Part shown: piece by piece, positions 40,501 to 49,540 of the stretch
Layout: every line of letters starts with the position of its first letter
Position numbering within the stretch: the stretch's first letter is position 1
From: an uncultured Saprospiraceae bacterium
GTDB taxonomy: Bacteria; Bacteroidota; Bacteroidia; Chitinophagales; Saprospiraceae
Assembly (NCBI GenBank): GCA_937934275.1
Contig: CALHAM010000068.1
Location: 1 to 53,829 of the forward strand
DNA length: 53,829 nt
Direction of reading: 5' to 3'
Translations under genes and position numbers: made by a program
The notes under the pieces: generated by a model
What the model saw: the letters and a program-made list of their open reading frames with translations, nothing else
The model's database searches: none
Told to the model about the DNA's origin: nothing

Positions 40501-41811
40501 ATGCTTTCAATCGCCTTTTTCGCCGCTGTGCTGGTCTTGACGGGCTGGTTTGCTTACCGAGGTTATGCGCGCGTGTGGCAAAACATTCATCTGGGCAAGG
40601 CTGAGCCTGTTGAAGGAGTTCGTGCTGTCCGCTGGCGCAACGTCTTGTTGGTTGCTTTTGGCCAGCAGAAGATGTTTAAAAACTGGCTTCCGGCAGTGCT
40701 ACACCTCTTTATATATGTGGCCTTCCTCGTCACCCAGATAGAGCTCCTCGAAATTTTCGTAGATGGCCTGACGGGAGCACATCGCTTTTTTGCTCCTTAT
40801 TTAAAAGACTTCTATGCGTTTGTCATCAGTTTTATCGAGGTCCTGTCAGTACTCGCATTGGTGGCTACCGTCGCCTTTCTGGCGCGACGCAACTTGCTCA
40901 AAGTACCGCGCTTTTGGAAGCCCGAAATGAAAGGCTGGCCTTTCCGCGATGCCAACTATATCCTCATCGGCGAAATCATTTTGATCGCAGGAATCTTCAC
41001 CATGAACGGTGCGGATAGCGTGTTGCAAGCGCGAGGTGCCGAACACTACCCACCGGCAGGCCCTTTTGCTGTGAGCCAGTGGCTTGGCCCAGCGCTGTTT
41101 GGCTCACTGAGCACGCCCGCACTCATTGCTGTTGAGCGCTTTGGGTGGTGGCTTCACATCCTCACGGTCTTTGGCTTTTTGTGCTATTTGCCCTATTCGA
41201 AGCACCTACACATTCTGCTGGCCTTCCCCAACACCTGGTACGCTCGGCAAAAGCCTAAGGGTGAAATGTCGAACATGCCCGAAGTACAGAAGGAAGTGCG
41301 CATCATGATGGGCCTCGAACCGGCCGATACCAGCCCTTCGGGCGACCTGCCTCTCTTTGGGGCCAACGACGTGTTTAGTCTGAGTTGGAAAAACATCCTT
41401 GAAGCCTACTCCTGTACCGAGTGCGGCCGCTGCACAGCAGTCTGTCCGGCTAATCTCACGGGCAAAAAACTTAGTCCGCGTAAAGTCGTTATGGCCGTGC
41501 GCGACCGCGCTGAAGAGGTAGGGGCTGCCATCGCTGCTGGAAGGCAAAACCGCTCCGATTATAACGACGGCAAAAGCCTCTTCGACTACATTAGCCCTGA
41601 GGAATTGCACGCCTGCACCACCTGCAACGCCTGCGTGGAGGCTTGCCCGGTGCTCATCAACCCCTTAGATGTCATCTTGCAAATGCGCCGCTACGAAATC
41701 CTCACTCAAGGTGCTGGGCCAAGTGACTGGCTACCGCTCTTCAACGCTATAGAAAACAACGGCGCTGCTTGGGCTATGAACGAACCTCGCGATGCCTGGA
41801 GAAATCAATAA
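40501..41811 (+). CDS. Membrane-anchored iron-sulfur electron transfer protein (HdrD-like)
   Basis: The 436-residue product starts MLSIAFFAAVLVLTGWFAYRG. It has about five membrane helices in the first 260 residues, resembling a cytochrome b-like or NarI-like anchor. Two four-cysteine [4Fe-4S] clusters follow, CTECGRCTAVCPANLTG and CTTCNACVEACPVLINP. It resembles membrane subunits of the heterodisulfide-reductase-like group that pass electrons between quinones and soluble partners. The next gene encodes the matching cysteine-rich (CCG) subunit. The frame extends further upstream, but ATG 40501 is placed just before the first helix, with TACTTTTC at 40474 as weak promoter. Confidence 0.9.
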   Translation: MLSIAFFAAVLVLTGWFAYRGYARVWQNIHLGKAEPVEGVRAVRWRNVLLVAFGQQKMFKNWLPAVLHLFIYVAFLVTQIELLEIFVDGLTGAHRFFAPYLKDFYAFVISFIEVLSVLALVATVAFLARRNLLKVPRFWKPEMKGWPFRDANYILIGEIILIAGIFTMNGADSVLQARGAEHYPPAGPFAVSQWLGPALFGSLSTPALIAVERFGWWLHILTVFGFLCYLPYSKHLHILLAFPNTWYARQKPKGEMSNMPEVQKEVRIMMGLEPADTSPSGDLPLFGANDVFSLSWKNILEAYSCTECGRCTAVCPANLTGKKLSPRKVVMAVRDRAEEVGAAIAAGRQNRSDYNDGKSLFDYISPEELHACTTCNACVEACPVLINPLDVILQMRRYEILTQGAGPSDWLPLFNAIENNGAAWAMNEPRDAWRNQ

Positions 41812-41862
41812 AGCGCCTCTGTTCCTTTTACACTACACGCTAATCAACATCGCTCTGCCGAT

Positions 41863-42639
41863 ATGCTTGCCAGAACAATGGCCGAAATGCAGGCCGAAGG
41901 CCAAACGCCCGAAATTCTTTTTTGGGTCGGCTGCGCCGGCTCCTACGATGCTCGCGCTCAAAAGGTTACCCGTGCCTTATGTGAAATTCTACATCACGCC
42001 GGCATTTCCTTCGCTATTTTGGGCCAGGAGGAGCGCTGCACTGGCGACCCTGCCCGGCGCGCTGGCAACGAGTTCCTCTTCCAGATGATGGCTACTATGA
42101 ACATCGAAACCCTCAACCTTTACGGTGTTCGGAAAATCGTTACGGCGTGCCCGCATTGTTTCAACACGCTCAAAAACGAATACCCAGCCCTAGGAGGTCA
42201 TTACGAAGTGGTGCACCACACCCAGCTGTTGCAAGAGCTCCTTCAATCCGGTAAAATCAAACTCAAAGAGGGCGGCGCTTTTCAGGGCAAACGCATTACT
42301 TACCACGACTCCTGCTACTTAGGCCGGGCCAACGATATCTATGAGGCCCCGCGTGCCCTACTTGAAGCGCTCGACGCCGATTTAGTCGAGATGAAGCGCT
42401 CGCGCAAGAACGGCCTTTGTTGTGGAGCCGGCGGCGCCCAAATGTGGAAAGAAGACGAGCCGGGCAACAAGCGTATCAATATTGAGCGTATCGAAGAAGC
42501 CTTGCAAACGCAGCCACAAGCCGTGGTCGCTAACTGCCCCTTCTGCATCACGATGTTGCAGGACGGCTTGAAAGCCAAGGAAAAAAACGAACACGTCATG
42601 GTTTACGACCTGTCGGAAATGATCCTCCAATCCCTGTAG
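41863..42639 (+). CDS. Iron-sulfur binding protein with CCG domains (HdrB-like)
   Basis: The 258-residue soluble protein has two CCG-like cysteine-rich domains. The first has ILFWVGCAGSYDARAQ and later VTACPHCFNTLKNEY. The second has YHDSCYLGRANDIYEAPR, then LCCGAGGAQMW and VANCPFCITMLQDG. This arrangement is that of HdrB/GlpC/LutA relatives that bind a noncubane or [4Fe-4S] cluster and act in quinone- or disulfide-linked electron transfer. It follows the membrane iron-sulfur gene after 51 bases; the two products probably form one complex. The electron donor is unknown. Confidence 0.9.
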   Translation: MLARTMAEMQAEGQTPEILFWVGCAGSYDARAQKVTRALCEILHHAGISFAILGQEERCTGDPARRAGNEFLFQMMATMNIETLNLYGVRKIVTACPHCFNTLKNEYPALGGHYEVVHHTQLLQELLQSGKIKLKEGGAFQGKRITYHDSCYLGRANDIYEAPRALLEALDADLVEMKRSRKNGLCCGAGGAQMWKEDEPGNKRINIERIEEALQTQPQAVVANCPFCITMLQDGLKAKEKNEHVMVYDLSEMILQSL

Positions 42640-42643
42640 AGAT

Positions 42644-43138
42644 ATGCTCACGCCCCGACTTGCTTATTTGCCTAATTTCGACGACACCTCGCGCGTGTGG
42701 GTGTATGTGTGTGCTCGTCCACTCACCGAGACCCAAGCGGAAACGCTACAGGACGCGCTAAACGACTTTACCCGACGTTGGACGGCGCACAACCAAGCCC
42801 TCAAGGCTGTTGGCGAGGTATTCGACCGTCAATTCGTCTTGATCATGGTAGACGAAACTCAGGCCGATGCCAGCGGCTGCTCTATAGACCAATCCGTCCA
42901 TTTCCTAGAGGCTATGAGCCATCAACTCGGCGTTGATCTGCTGGAGCGCCTCCGCTTCGGTTGGATAGAAGATGGCCGCCTTCGCATGGGCAATCGCGAG
43001 GAGCTTGCCGAGCAAATTCGCCATCAGCGCATCGGACCCGATACATTGATGGTTAACACGTTGGTACAAACGAAGCGCGACCTGCGCGAACGCTGGCTCT
43101 TGCCTTTTGCCCAGAGCTGGCACCAGCGCATTGTGTAA
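42644..43138 (+). CDS. Conserved Bacteroidota protein of unknown function
   Basis: The 164-residue product begins MLTPRLAYLPNFDDTSRVWVYVCARPLTETQ and contains FDRQFVLIMVDETQADASGC. I believe such proteins are sometimes labelled ABC transporter ATPase in databases, but there is no Walker motif here, so that label would be wrong. It is soluble with no signal peptide. It starts 4 bases after the CCG protein and is surely in the same operon, so a role beside that electron-transfer pair is likely, but the activity is unknown. A large hairpin (43201) follows. Confidence 0.75.
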   Translation: MLTPRLAYLPNFDDTSRVWVYVCARPLTETQAETLQDALNDFTRRWTAHNQALKAVGEVFDRQFVLIMVDETQADASGCSIDQSVHFLEAMSHQLGVDLLERLRFGWIEDGRLRMGNREELAEQIRHQRIGPDTLMVNTLVQTKRDLRERWLLPFAQSWHQRIV

Positions 43139-43200
43139 CTCCAGTTGCAAAAAGTACGGCCCGCTTGGAGCGGCGCTCGATAACTCTTCTGCCGTCAGAG

Positions 43201-43237
43201 GCGAGGCGAGCCCCCTGCCTTCGGGCTTACGCCTCGC
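43201..43237 (+). repeat. Nested hairpin after the iron-sulfur operon
   Basis: GCGAGGC (43201-43207) pairs with GCCTCGC (43231-43237) and encloses AGCCC (43209-43213) with GGGCT (43223-43227). There is no T tract; it may mark the 3' end of the iron-sulfur operon. Confidence 0.45.
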
Positions 43238-43341
43238 AGTAAGGCCTTTGGCTCTCTATACCCTGGCAATTGGTATAGGTGAGTTAAAAAAATCGCTAAG
43301 TACAAACGCCTCACCCTTCCACGACTTCCGAGGGAACGTCC

Positions 43342-43349
43342 TACTTTTG
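43342..43349 (+). promoter_or_regulatory. ychF: -7 box TACTTTTG of ychF
   Basis: A full TAnnTTTG match, 72 bases before the ATG at 43422. Confidence 0.5.
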
Positions 43350-43421
43350 CGCGCGCTTTTTAACCACACAGAAAGCAAAGGAAATAGGCCTTTTTCTCAA
43401 CACGCAACGCTTACCCCACTC

Positions 43422-44528
43422 ATGGCTTTACAGTGCGGCATCGTCGGCCTGCCCAATGTCGGTAAATCTACGCTATTCAACGCTCTGACTAGCGGCAAGG
43501 CCTTAGCAGCCAACTACCCCTTTGCCACTAAAGACCCCAATGTGGGCGTTATCACCGTTCCCGACGAGCGTTTAGATTGCTTGGCCGAGCTAGTTCGCCC
43601 CCAGCGCGTAGTGCCTACAACGGTAGAAATCGTAGATATCGCCGGCCTCATTAAAGGCGCCAGCAAGGGCGAAGGTTTGGGCAACCAGTTCCTGGCCAAC
43701 ATCCGCGAGGTGGATGCCATTGTGCATGTAGTGCGCTGCTTTGAAGACGATAACATTGTACACGTAGACGGCAGCGTCAGCCCCGTGCGCGACAAAGAAG
43801 TCATTGACCTCGAGTTGGGTTTGAAAGACTTAGAAACGGTGGAAAAGCGCCTGGAACGCGTCAGCCGCGCTGCCAAGGCCGGCAATAAAGAGGAACTGCG
43901 CAACCAGGAAATCCTCAACGCCGTCAAAGCCCACCTGGAAGCCGGCCGCCCCGCCCGGGCTTTGTTGCCTCAAATGGACGACGACGCCCGGCGCCTGATA
44001 GCCAAAGAGCTATCGCTCCTGACGGCCAAGCCGGTGCTCTACGCCTGCAACGTCGACGAAGCCTCCGTCCTGACCGGCAACGCGCACACAGAAGCTCTGC
44101 GTGCTGCCGTAGCCAACGAAGATGCTCAGGTACTCATCATCTGCGCCAGTATCGAAGCTCAGATCGCCGAAATGGAGTCGCCCGAAGAGCAAGCCGAATT
44201 TTTGGCCATGATGGGCCTTAAAGAGCCGGGCCGAAATGCCCTCATTCGCCAATGTTATGCTTTACTCGACTTGATTACTTACTTCACTGCTGGAGAAAAG
44301 GAAGTGCGTGCCTGGACAGTGCGCCGCGGTGCTAAAGCCCCCGAGGCTGCCGGTGTCATCCATTCTGACTTTGAAAAAGGCTTTATCCGGGCCGAAGTCA
44401 TCAAATACGAGGACTTTATTCGCTATGGCTCGGAGGCCAAAGTTAAAGAGGCTGGCAAGATGGCTGTCGAGGGCAAAGAGTATATCGTGCAAGATGGTGA
44501 CATCATGCACTTCCGCTTCAATGTGTAG
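43422..44528 (+). CDS. ychF: Obg-family ATPase YchF
   Basis: Universal P-loop NTPase that prefers ATP and is linked to translation and redox stress. The 368-residue product starts MALQCGIVGLPNVGKST with the Walker A motif. It has the switch DIAGLIKGASKGEGLGNQFL, the NVDE motif (ACNVDEASVL, replacing the NKxD of true GTPases), and a C-terminal TGS domain (LITYFTAGEKEVRAWTVR to YIVQDGDIMHFRFNV). The open frame upstream of 43422 is a non-coding extension. The stop is 9 bases from that of convergent lysA. Confidence 0.97.
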   Translation: MALQCGIVGLPNVGKSTLFNALTSGKALAANYPFATKDPNVGVITVPDERLDCLAELVRPQRVVPTTVEIVDIAGLIKGASKGEGLGNQFLANIREVDAIVHVVRCFEDDNIVHVDGSVSPVRDKEVIDLELGLKDLETVEKRLERVSRAAKAGNKEELRNQEILNAVKAHLEAGRPARALLPQMDDDARRLIAKELSLLTAKPVLYACNVDEASVLTGNAHTEALRAAVANEDAQVLIICASIEAQIAEMESPEEQAEFLAMMGLKEPGRNALIRQCYALLDLITYFTAGEKEVRAWTVRRGAKAPEAAGVIHSDFEKGFIRAEVIKYEDFIRYGSEAKVKEAGKMAVEGKEYIVQDGDIMHFRFNV

Positions 44529-44537
44529 GCGGAATGA

Positions 44538-45773
44538 CTACCACTTCTCGAACGGTATTTGGGTGGCCAGCAAGTCGTCCAGTGTTTCGCGGCGTCGGAT
44601 GAGGTGGGCTTCACCCTTGTAGAGCAACACTTCGGCTGGGCGCGGGCGCGAATTGTAGTTGGAAGCCATCATCCATCCATAGGCTCCAGCGTTAAAAAAA
44701 CACAAGATGTCGCCTTCCACGACTTCTGGGATGCGGCGGTCGGCGGCAAAAGTGTCGGTCTCGCAGATATTGCCCACCACGGTGTAGATGCGCGGCTTGA
44801 AATTCGGCTCCGTAACATTGACGATGCGGTGGTACGAGCCGTAGAACATAGGCCGAATGAGGTGATTGAAGCCAGTATCCAACCCGACAAACACCGTCGA
44901 GGTCGTCTGTTTCACTAGGGTACATCGCGCAAAGAGATAGCCCGCTTCGCTGACCAAAAATTTGCCTGGCTCGAACATCAGCGTCAACTCGCGCCCGTAC
45001 TCTTGGCAGAATTCTGTAAAACGCCGGCTGAGTTTTTCCCCCAACTCCTCCACATCGGTTTCGATGTCGTCGGGCTTGTAGGGTACTTTGAAGCCGCTGC
45101 CCAAGTCAATGAATTTGAGGTCAGGAAACTTGCGCGCCGCTTCAAAGAGGATTTCCGCTCCGCGCAAAAACACATCCACATCCAGAATATCAGAGCCGGT
45201 ATGCATGTGCAGGCCTTCGACGCGCAGGCCTTGGCTTTCCACCACGCGCAGCACGTGCGGCAATTGGTGAATGCTGATGCCGAATTTAGAGTCCACATGC
45301 CCTACGCTGATGTTTTCATGCCCACCGGCCATAATGTGCGGGTTGATGCGGATGCATATGGGCACGTCAGGATAGAGCAATCCCCAGTTTTCTAGCATAG
45401 GAATGGCGTCAATATTGATGCGGACGCCCAGTCGTACAGCCTCCCCGTATTCATCTGCAGCAGCAAAGTTGGGCGTGTATAAAATATCGTTGGGCGCAAA
45501 ACCTGCCTTTAGCCCTAAGGCTACTTCCTGAATAGAGACACAGTCCAACCCCGCGCCGAGGCGCTGAAAAAACCGCATCACAGAAATGTTGGTCAACGCT
45601 TTACAGGCGTAGTGAATGCGCACCTGCGGGTACGCAAAGGCCGATATTAGCCGGCGATACTGACGCTCCATAGTGTTAGCATCGTATACGTATAGCGGCG
45701 TGCCGTGTTGGCGACACAATTCAAGGGGGTCTATTCCGCCGGCGAGGCGATACTTCCCGTCAATGAGTTCCAT
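44538..45773 (-). CDS. lysA: Diaminopimelate decarboxylase
   Basis: PLP enzyme that makes lysine from meso-diaminopimelate. The 411-residue product has the fold III alanine-racemase-like barrel with the PLP lysine in RIHYACKALTN, then the barrel strands EGLHMHTGSDI and KFIDLGSGFKVPY. The active-site Cys is in VVGNICETDTFA, and FNAGAYGWMMASNYNSR is near the end. It starts at ATG 45773, just after TACCTTTG at 45823-45830. The other lysine genes are not in the window. Confidence 0.96.
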   Translation of the reverse strand: MELIDGKYRLAGGIDPLELCRQHGTPLYVYDANTMERQYRRLISAFAYPQVRIHYACKALTNISVMRFFQRLGAGLDCVSIQEVALGLKAGFAPNDILYTPNFAAADEYGEAVRLGVRINIDAIPMLENWGLLYPDVPICIRINPHIMAGGHENISVGHVDSKFGISIHQLPHVLRVVESQGLRVEGLHMHTGSDILDVDVFLRGAEILFEAARKFPDLKFIDLGSGFKVPYKPDDIETDVEELGEKLSRRFTEFCQEYGRELTLMFEPGKFLVSEAGYLFARCTLVKQTTSTVFVGLDTGFNHLIRPMFYGSYHRIVNVTEPNFKPRIYTVVGNICETDTFAADRRIPEVVEGDILCFFNAGAYGWMMASNYNSRPRPAEVLLYKGEAHLIRRRETLDDLLATQIPFEKW

Positions 45774-45822
45774 GCGTTGTTTAAGCTTATTGCTACCAGG
45801 AGATGACCAAAAAAAACGGCGA

Positions 45823-45830
45823 CAAAGGTA
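45823..45830 (-). promoter_or_regulatory. lysA: -7 box TACCTTTG of lysA
   Basis: Full consensus on the minus strand, 50 bases upstream of the ATG at 45773. It leaves only about 45 bases of leader, too short for a lysine riboswitch. Confidence 0.6.
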
Positions 45831-45958
45831 GCGCCTAACGCAGGCCGAAGCTGAAATGCATTTGTGGGAAATGCTGCAAGAGGAGGCGCCATAGCCGTCA
45901 AAGTTGCGATGTATTTGGGAGGGGGCGAGGGCAAAAGGAGGTGCTTTCGGTGGCTAAG

Positions 45959-46013
45959 CATTCTGCCGCGCCGGTCTTTTGTCGAAAAGACTACTACGGC
46001 TCTTAGCAGAATG
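45959..46013. repeat. Compound hairpin between acetoacetate-CoA ligase gene and lysA
   Basis: CATTCTGC (45959-45966) pairs with GCAGAATG (46006-46013), CCG (45971-45973) with CGG, and GTCTTTT (45974-45980) with AAAAGAC (45985-45991), loop GTCG. An alternative GCTAAG (45953-45958) / CTTAGC (46002-46007) pairing excludes the outer stem. It lies 40 bases past the ligase stop (minus) and upstream of the lysA promoter. Confidence 0.45.
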
Positions 46014-46052
46014 GGTGTGCTTGCAGCGCTTGCTTTTGGGCAACACCTCGGT

Positions 46053-48029
46053 CTAAGAAAGAGTCTGTGCGAAGTCGATAAAAAACTGCATAGCTTCCGG
46101 GTTGCGCATGGAGTCGGGGTTATAAGCTTTTTCCAGCGGCTTTTTTTGAAGGATTTTTTTAACCGGCGTTTCCATTTTTTTGCCGGAGATGGTGTACGGG
46201 ATATCGGGTGCGGCGAAGATGGCGTCGGGTACATGGCGCGGGCTGCATGTGGTGCGCAGCGTTTGGCGGATGCGTTGCTGGAGGTTCTCATCGAGGATAA
46301 CGCCCGGCTCTAGGAGGACGAACAGCGGCATCCAATCGGAGCCGTCGGAGCGTTCGATGTTCAGGATGAGGGCATCGCGGATTTCTGGTATTTGATCCAA
46401 AGCCCGGTAAATTTCTGCAGTGCCGATGCGCACACCCTGGCGGTTGAGGGTGGCATCGGAGCGCCCTAAGATAATAAGCGTTTGGCGCGGCGTGATGCAC
46501 AACCAATCGCCGTGGCGCCACACGCCGGGGTAGTGTTCAAAATAGCTAGAGCGGTACTTCGAGCCGTCAGGGTCGTTCCAGAAAAAGACCGGCATAGAGG
46601 GCATCGGGCGGGTAACGACCATCTCGCCCACTTCGCCCAAGGGTACGGGGCGACCATCTTCGTCCCAGCTTTCCATGGCACAGCCCAAGCATCGACACTG
46701 GATTTCGCCCTCGTACACCGGCAATAACGGGTTGCCACCCACCCAGGCCGTACACACATCGGTGCCGCCTGCCATGGAAGACAGCCACACATCGGGCTTG
46801 ATGTGCTCGTAAACCCATCGGAAGCCCTCGGGCGGCAGCGGCGAGCCAGTAGAGCCGATACCGCGCAGAGCAGAAAGGTCAGAAGTTTCTCGAGGCGATA
46901 GGTCGGCTTTTCGACAGCTCATAATGAAAGGTGCGCTGGTGCCGAAGTGCGTGATGCGCGTCTGCTCAGCCAGTTTCCACAACGCATCCAACGAAGGATA
47001 GGCTGGGCTGCCGTCGTAAAGCACAGCAGTCGCTCCGGTCAGCAGCGAGCCGATGGTAAAGTTCCACATCATCCATCCCGTCGTAGAGTACCAGAAAAAG
47101 CGCTCACCCGGGTGGATGTCGTTGTGAAAGTGTAGGTACTTGAGGTGTTCCAGCAGGTTGCCGCCGTGGCTGTGGACGATGGCTTTGGGCACGCCTGTAG
47201 TACCCGACGAGTAAAGTACCCACAGCGGATGTTCAAAGGGCAGCGGCTCAAAGCTCAGTGGGCCAGCAGGGGTCTGTATAGCTTCGTCCCAGAGCGTGGT
47301 TTTGGGCAGCCCTTCTGGGCGAGCGCGCTCGTTTAAGTAGGGGATGAACACCACGTGCTGGAGCGAAGGCAGCTGGCGACAAATGTCGCGCACAACGCTG
47401 CGTTTGTCGAAGGGCTTACCGTTGTAAGTGTAGCCGTCAACGGTCAACAGGATTTTAGGCTCAATTTGAGCAAAGCGGTCTATTACGCTGTTGGCGCCAA
47501 AATCAGGCGAGCAACTCGACCACACGGCGCCTATGCTCATGGCTGCCAAGACGGCAATGGCTGCATGTGGGGTGTTGGGCAAATAGGCCACTACGCGGTC
47601 GCCGCGCTGCACGCCGTTTTGGCGAAAAAATTGGGCAAGGGCAGCTACTTGGCGCTCCAATTCTGCCCAGCTGAGTTGCCCGCCCTGTCCTTGCTCATTT
47701 TGAAAAATAAGTGCGGGCCATTTCTCAGTCTTGCAACGAAATATGTGCTCGGCGTAGTTGAGCGCGGCGCCCTCGAACCAACGCGCGCCCGGCATCTCGT
47801 AGCCCGACAGTACGCGCTCATAAGGCGCGTAGCTGATGACTTGAAAGTACTCCCAAACCGTCTCCCAGAAGGCCGCCGGATATTCGACCGACCAGGCCCA
47901 CAGCGCTGGGTAGTGGTCGAGCGACCGGCGTTTTTGCTCCTTCAGCCAGCACATGTAGCGCGTCAGGTGGGCGTTTTCGCGCGTTTTGTCGTCGGGAGCC
48001 CAAAGGATAGGAGGTTCGCGTTCGAGCAT
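46053..48029 (-). CDS. Acetoacetate-CoA ligase
   Basis: AMP-forming ligase that activates acetoacetate to acetoacetyl-CoA in ketone-body, polyhydroxybutyrate or leucine metabolism. The 658-residue product has the N-terminal domain of the ACS-like subfamily (YMCWLKEQ, YPAAFWETVWEYFQV, ARWFEGAALNYAEHI). The AMP motif is LYSSGTTGVPKAIVHSHGG, and FWYSTTGWMMWNF is also seen. The adenylate Asp is in WRHGDWLCITPR, and the C-terminal lysine in YTISGKKMETPVKK. This matches acetoacetate-CoA ligase in length and wording more than acetate or propionate ligases, though substrate is inferred from sequence alone. Confidence 0.9.
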   Translation of the reverse strand: MLEREPPILWAPDDKTRENAHLTRYMCWLKEQKRRSLDHYPALWAWSVEYPAAFWETVWEYFQVISYAPYERVLSGYEMPGARWFEGAALNYAEHIFRCKTEKWPALIFQNEQGQGGQLSWAELERQVAALAQFFRQNGVQRGDRVVAYLPNTPHAAIAVLAAMSIGAVWSSCSPDFGANSVIDRFAQIEPKILLTVDGYTYNGKPFDKRSVVRDICRQLPSLQHVVFIPYLNERARPEGLPKTTLWDEAIQTPAGPLSFEPLPFEHPLWVLYSSGTTGVPKAIVHSHGGNLLEHLKYLHFHNDIHPGERFFWYSTTGWMMWNFTIGSLLTGATAVLYDGSPAYPSLDALWKLAEQTRITHFGTSAPFIMSCRKADLSPRETSDLSALRGIGSTGSPLPPEGFRWVYEHIKPDVWLSSMAGGTDVCTAWVGGNPLLPVYEGEIQCRCLGCAMESWDEDGRPVPLGEVGEMVVTRPMPSMPVFFWNDPDGSKYRSSYFEHYPGVWRHGDWLCITPRQTLIILGRSDATLNRQGVRIGTAEIYRALDQIPEIRDALILNIERSDGSDWMPLFVLLEPGVILDENLQQRIRQTLRTTCSPRHVPDAIFAAPDIPYTISGKKMETPVKKILQKKPLEKAYNPDSMRNPEAMQFFIDFAQTLS

Positions 48030-48109
48030 GTTCGTTAGTGTTTGTCGTCGTTGTAGAGCAGGGCTTCCGCCTACTTTAAGTTCTGCGACAGAGGAACTGC
48101 GGAGGTGGA

Positions 48110-49384
48110 TCAGGAGGGCAGCACCTTCGATTGTGAATAAACCGCTGTGCGCGGCTGGTAGATGAGTACAGCGGCATTTTCGGGTCGGAAGAGTGCCTGG
48201 GCGACGCGCTGCATGTCTTGAGCACTCACCTCTCGGTAGGCATCCACTTCCTGGTTGAGAAGTTCGGCGCGGTCAAGCAGTTCGTAAAAGCCCAGATATT
48301 GGGCTTTATTGAGCACACTAGTCTCCGAGTAGATAACTGTGCTTTCGAAGCGATGGCGGATTTTAGCCAGTTCGCGCTCTCCGATGGGCGCTTTGGCCAG
48401 CTCGCCGAGGATGGCCCAAATGGCTTCAACCACTCGGGAAGGCGCGATACCTTCATTCAATTTGGCTTCGATGAGCAGCATGCCGGGGTCGAAGCTGGCC
48501 GTGACAGAGGCGTCTACTGAAGACAATAGCGGTTGCTCTTTCACCAAAGCGCGATACAATCGAGAGGATTGCCCTAAGGCGAGTACGTCGGACAGCAAGT
48601 CCGTCGCATAGAAGTCCGGGTGTAGCCGAGGCGGTGTTCGAAAGGCCATGAAGACAGCAGGCACGGGTACATCGGCTTCTACCGTTCGCTCTACCAGCGC
48701 CAATTGTGGTGGTTCTTCGGGCATTACGTGAGCGCCTGGTTCGGGGCCGGGAGGGATGGCACTAAACCACTTTTCGGCCAAGGTGAAGGCCTCACTGGGC
48801 CGAATAGGCCCGCAGATGCTTAATACCGCATTGTTGGGCACGTACCAGCGCTCGTAAAAGGCGCGCACTTCTTCAAGAGTAGCGTTGGCGACGTGCTCAG
48901 GGCTAAGCCCAATGACTGGCCACCGGTAGGGATGCACGCGGTAGAGCATGTTCGATAAATGGTGGAGCATATCGCCGTATGGCTCGCTCAAGCAGGTCTC
49001 CTTGAACTCCTCAATCACTACGCGCCGTTGCGTTTCGAAGGCCCTTCGCGTGATGCGTAGGTCTAACATCCGGTCGCTTTCCAAAAAGAGTGCAGTCTCT
49101 AAGTTTTGAGCCGGCAGTATTTCGTAAAAGGTAGTGTAGTCATTGGTGGTGTAAGCATTGTTTTCGCCGCCAGCACTTTGCAGTAGGTTATCGAAGTTAG
49201 GCGCATTGCGGCTGCCCGAAAACATCAGATGCTCAAAAAGATGCGCAAAGCCTGTGCGGTCGGGCTGTTCATCGCGCGAACCGACATAGTAGGCCACATT
49301 CACCGCTGCTAACGGAGTGTAGGGGTCTTCATGTACCAGCACGCGCAGACCGTTCGGCAAAACATTACGCTCAAAAGAGACCAT
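48110..49384 (-). CDS. M16 family metallopeptidase
   Basis: Zinc peptidase of the pitrilysin/processing-peptidase family. The 424-residue product carries the inverted zinc motif HLFEH (His48, Glu51, His52) and the distal Glu in RRVVIEEFKE. Two M16 domains are present, the second with SVDASVTASFDPGMLLIEAKL. Without a signal peptide, it is probably cytoplasmic or periplasmic without a cleaved leader. The catalytic residues appear intact. The longer frame from 49552 encodes a spurious 56-residue prefix; MVSFERNVLPNGLRVLV is the family start. A TTTCTTTG box (minus) at 49408-49415 is one base off consensus. Confidence 0.93.
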   Translation of the reverse strand: MVSFERNVLPNGLRVLVHEDPYTPLAAVNVAYYVGSRDEQPDRTGFAHLFEHLMFSGSRNAPNFDNLLQSAGGENNAYTTNDYTTFYEILPAQNLETALFLESDRMLDLRITRRAFETQRRVVIEEFKETCLSEPYGDMLHHLSNMLYRVHPYRWPVIGLSPEHVANATLEEVRAFYERWYVPNNAVLSICGPIRPSEAFTLAEKWFSAIPPGPEPGAHVMPEEPPQLALVERTVEADVPVPAVFMAFRTPPRLHPDFYATDLLSDVLALGQSSRLYRALVKEQPLLSSVDASVTASFDPGMLLIEAKLNEGIAPSRVVEAIWAILGELAKAPIGERELAKIRHRFESTVIYSETSVLNKAQYLGFYELLDRAELLNQEVDAYREVSAQDMQRVAQALFRPENAAVLIYQPRTAVYSQSKVLPS

Positions 49385-49540
49385 ATGCCTCGTGTGTTTT
49401 TGAACTGCAAAGAAAAGGCAGGGGCCGTGGTTAGAGAAACCTAAGCAAGCGCTAGAAATATTAGTAGCAGATCTCGAATAGAGGCCTAAACTGGCCAAGA
49501 ATATATCGCTGGCTCGCTCGCTTATTGGTGTGCCTATTAA

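Noticed and set aside
45774-45822. Lysine riboswitch before lysA
   Set aside because: Only about 45 bases separate the promoter box from the ATG; the L-box needs more than 150 and its conserved core is missing.
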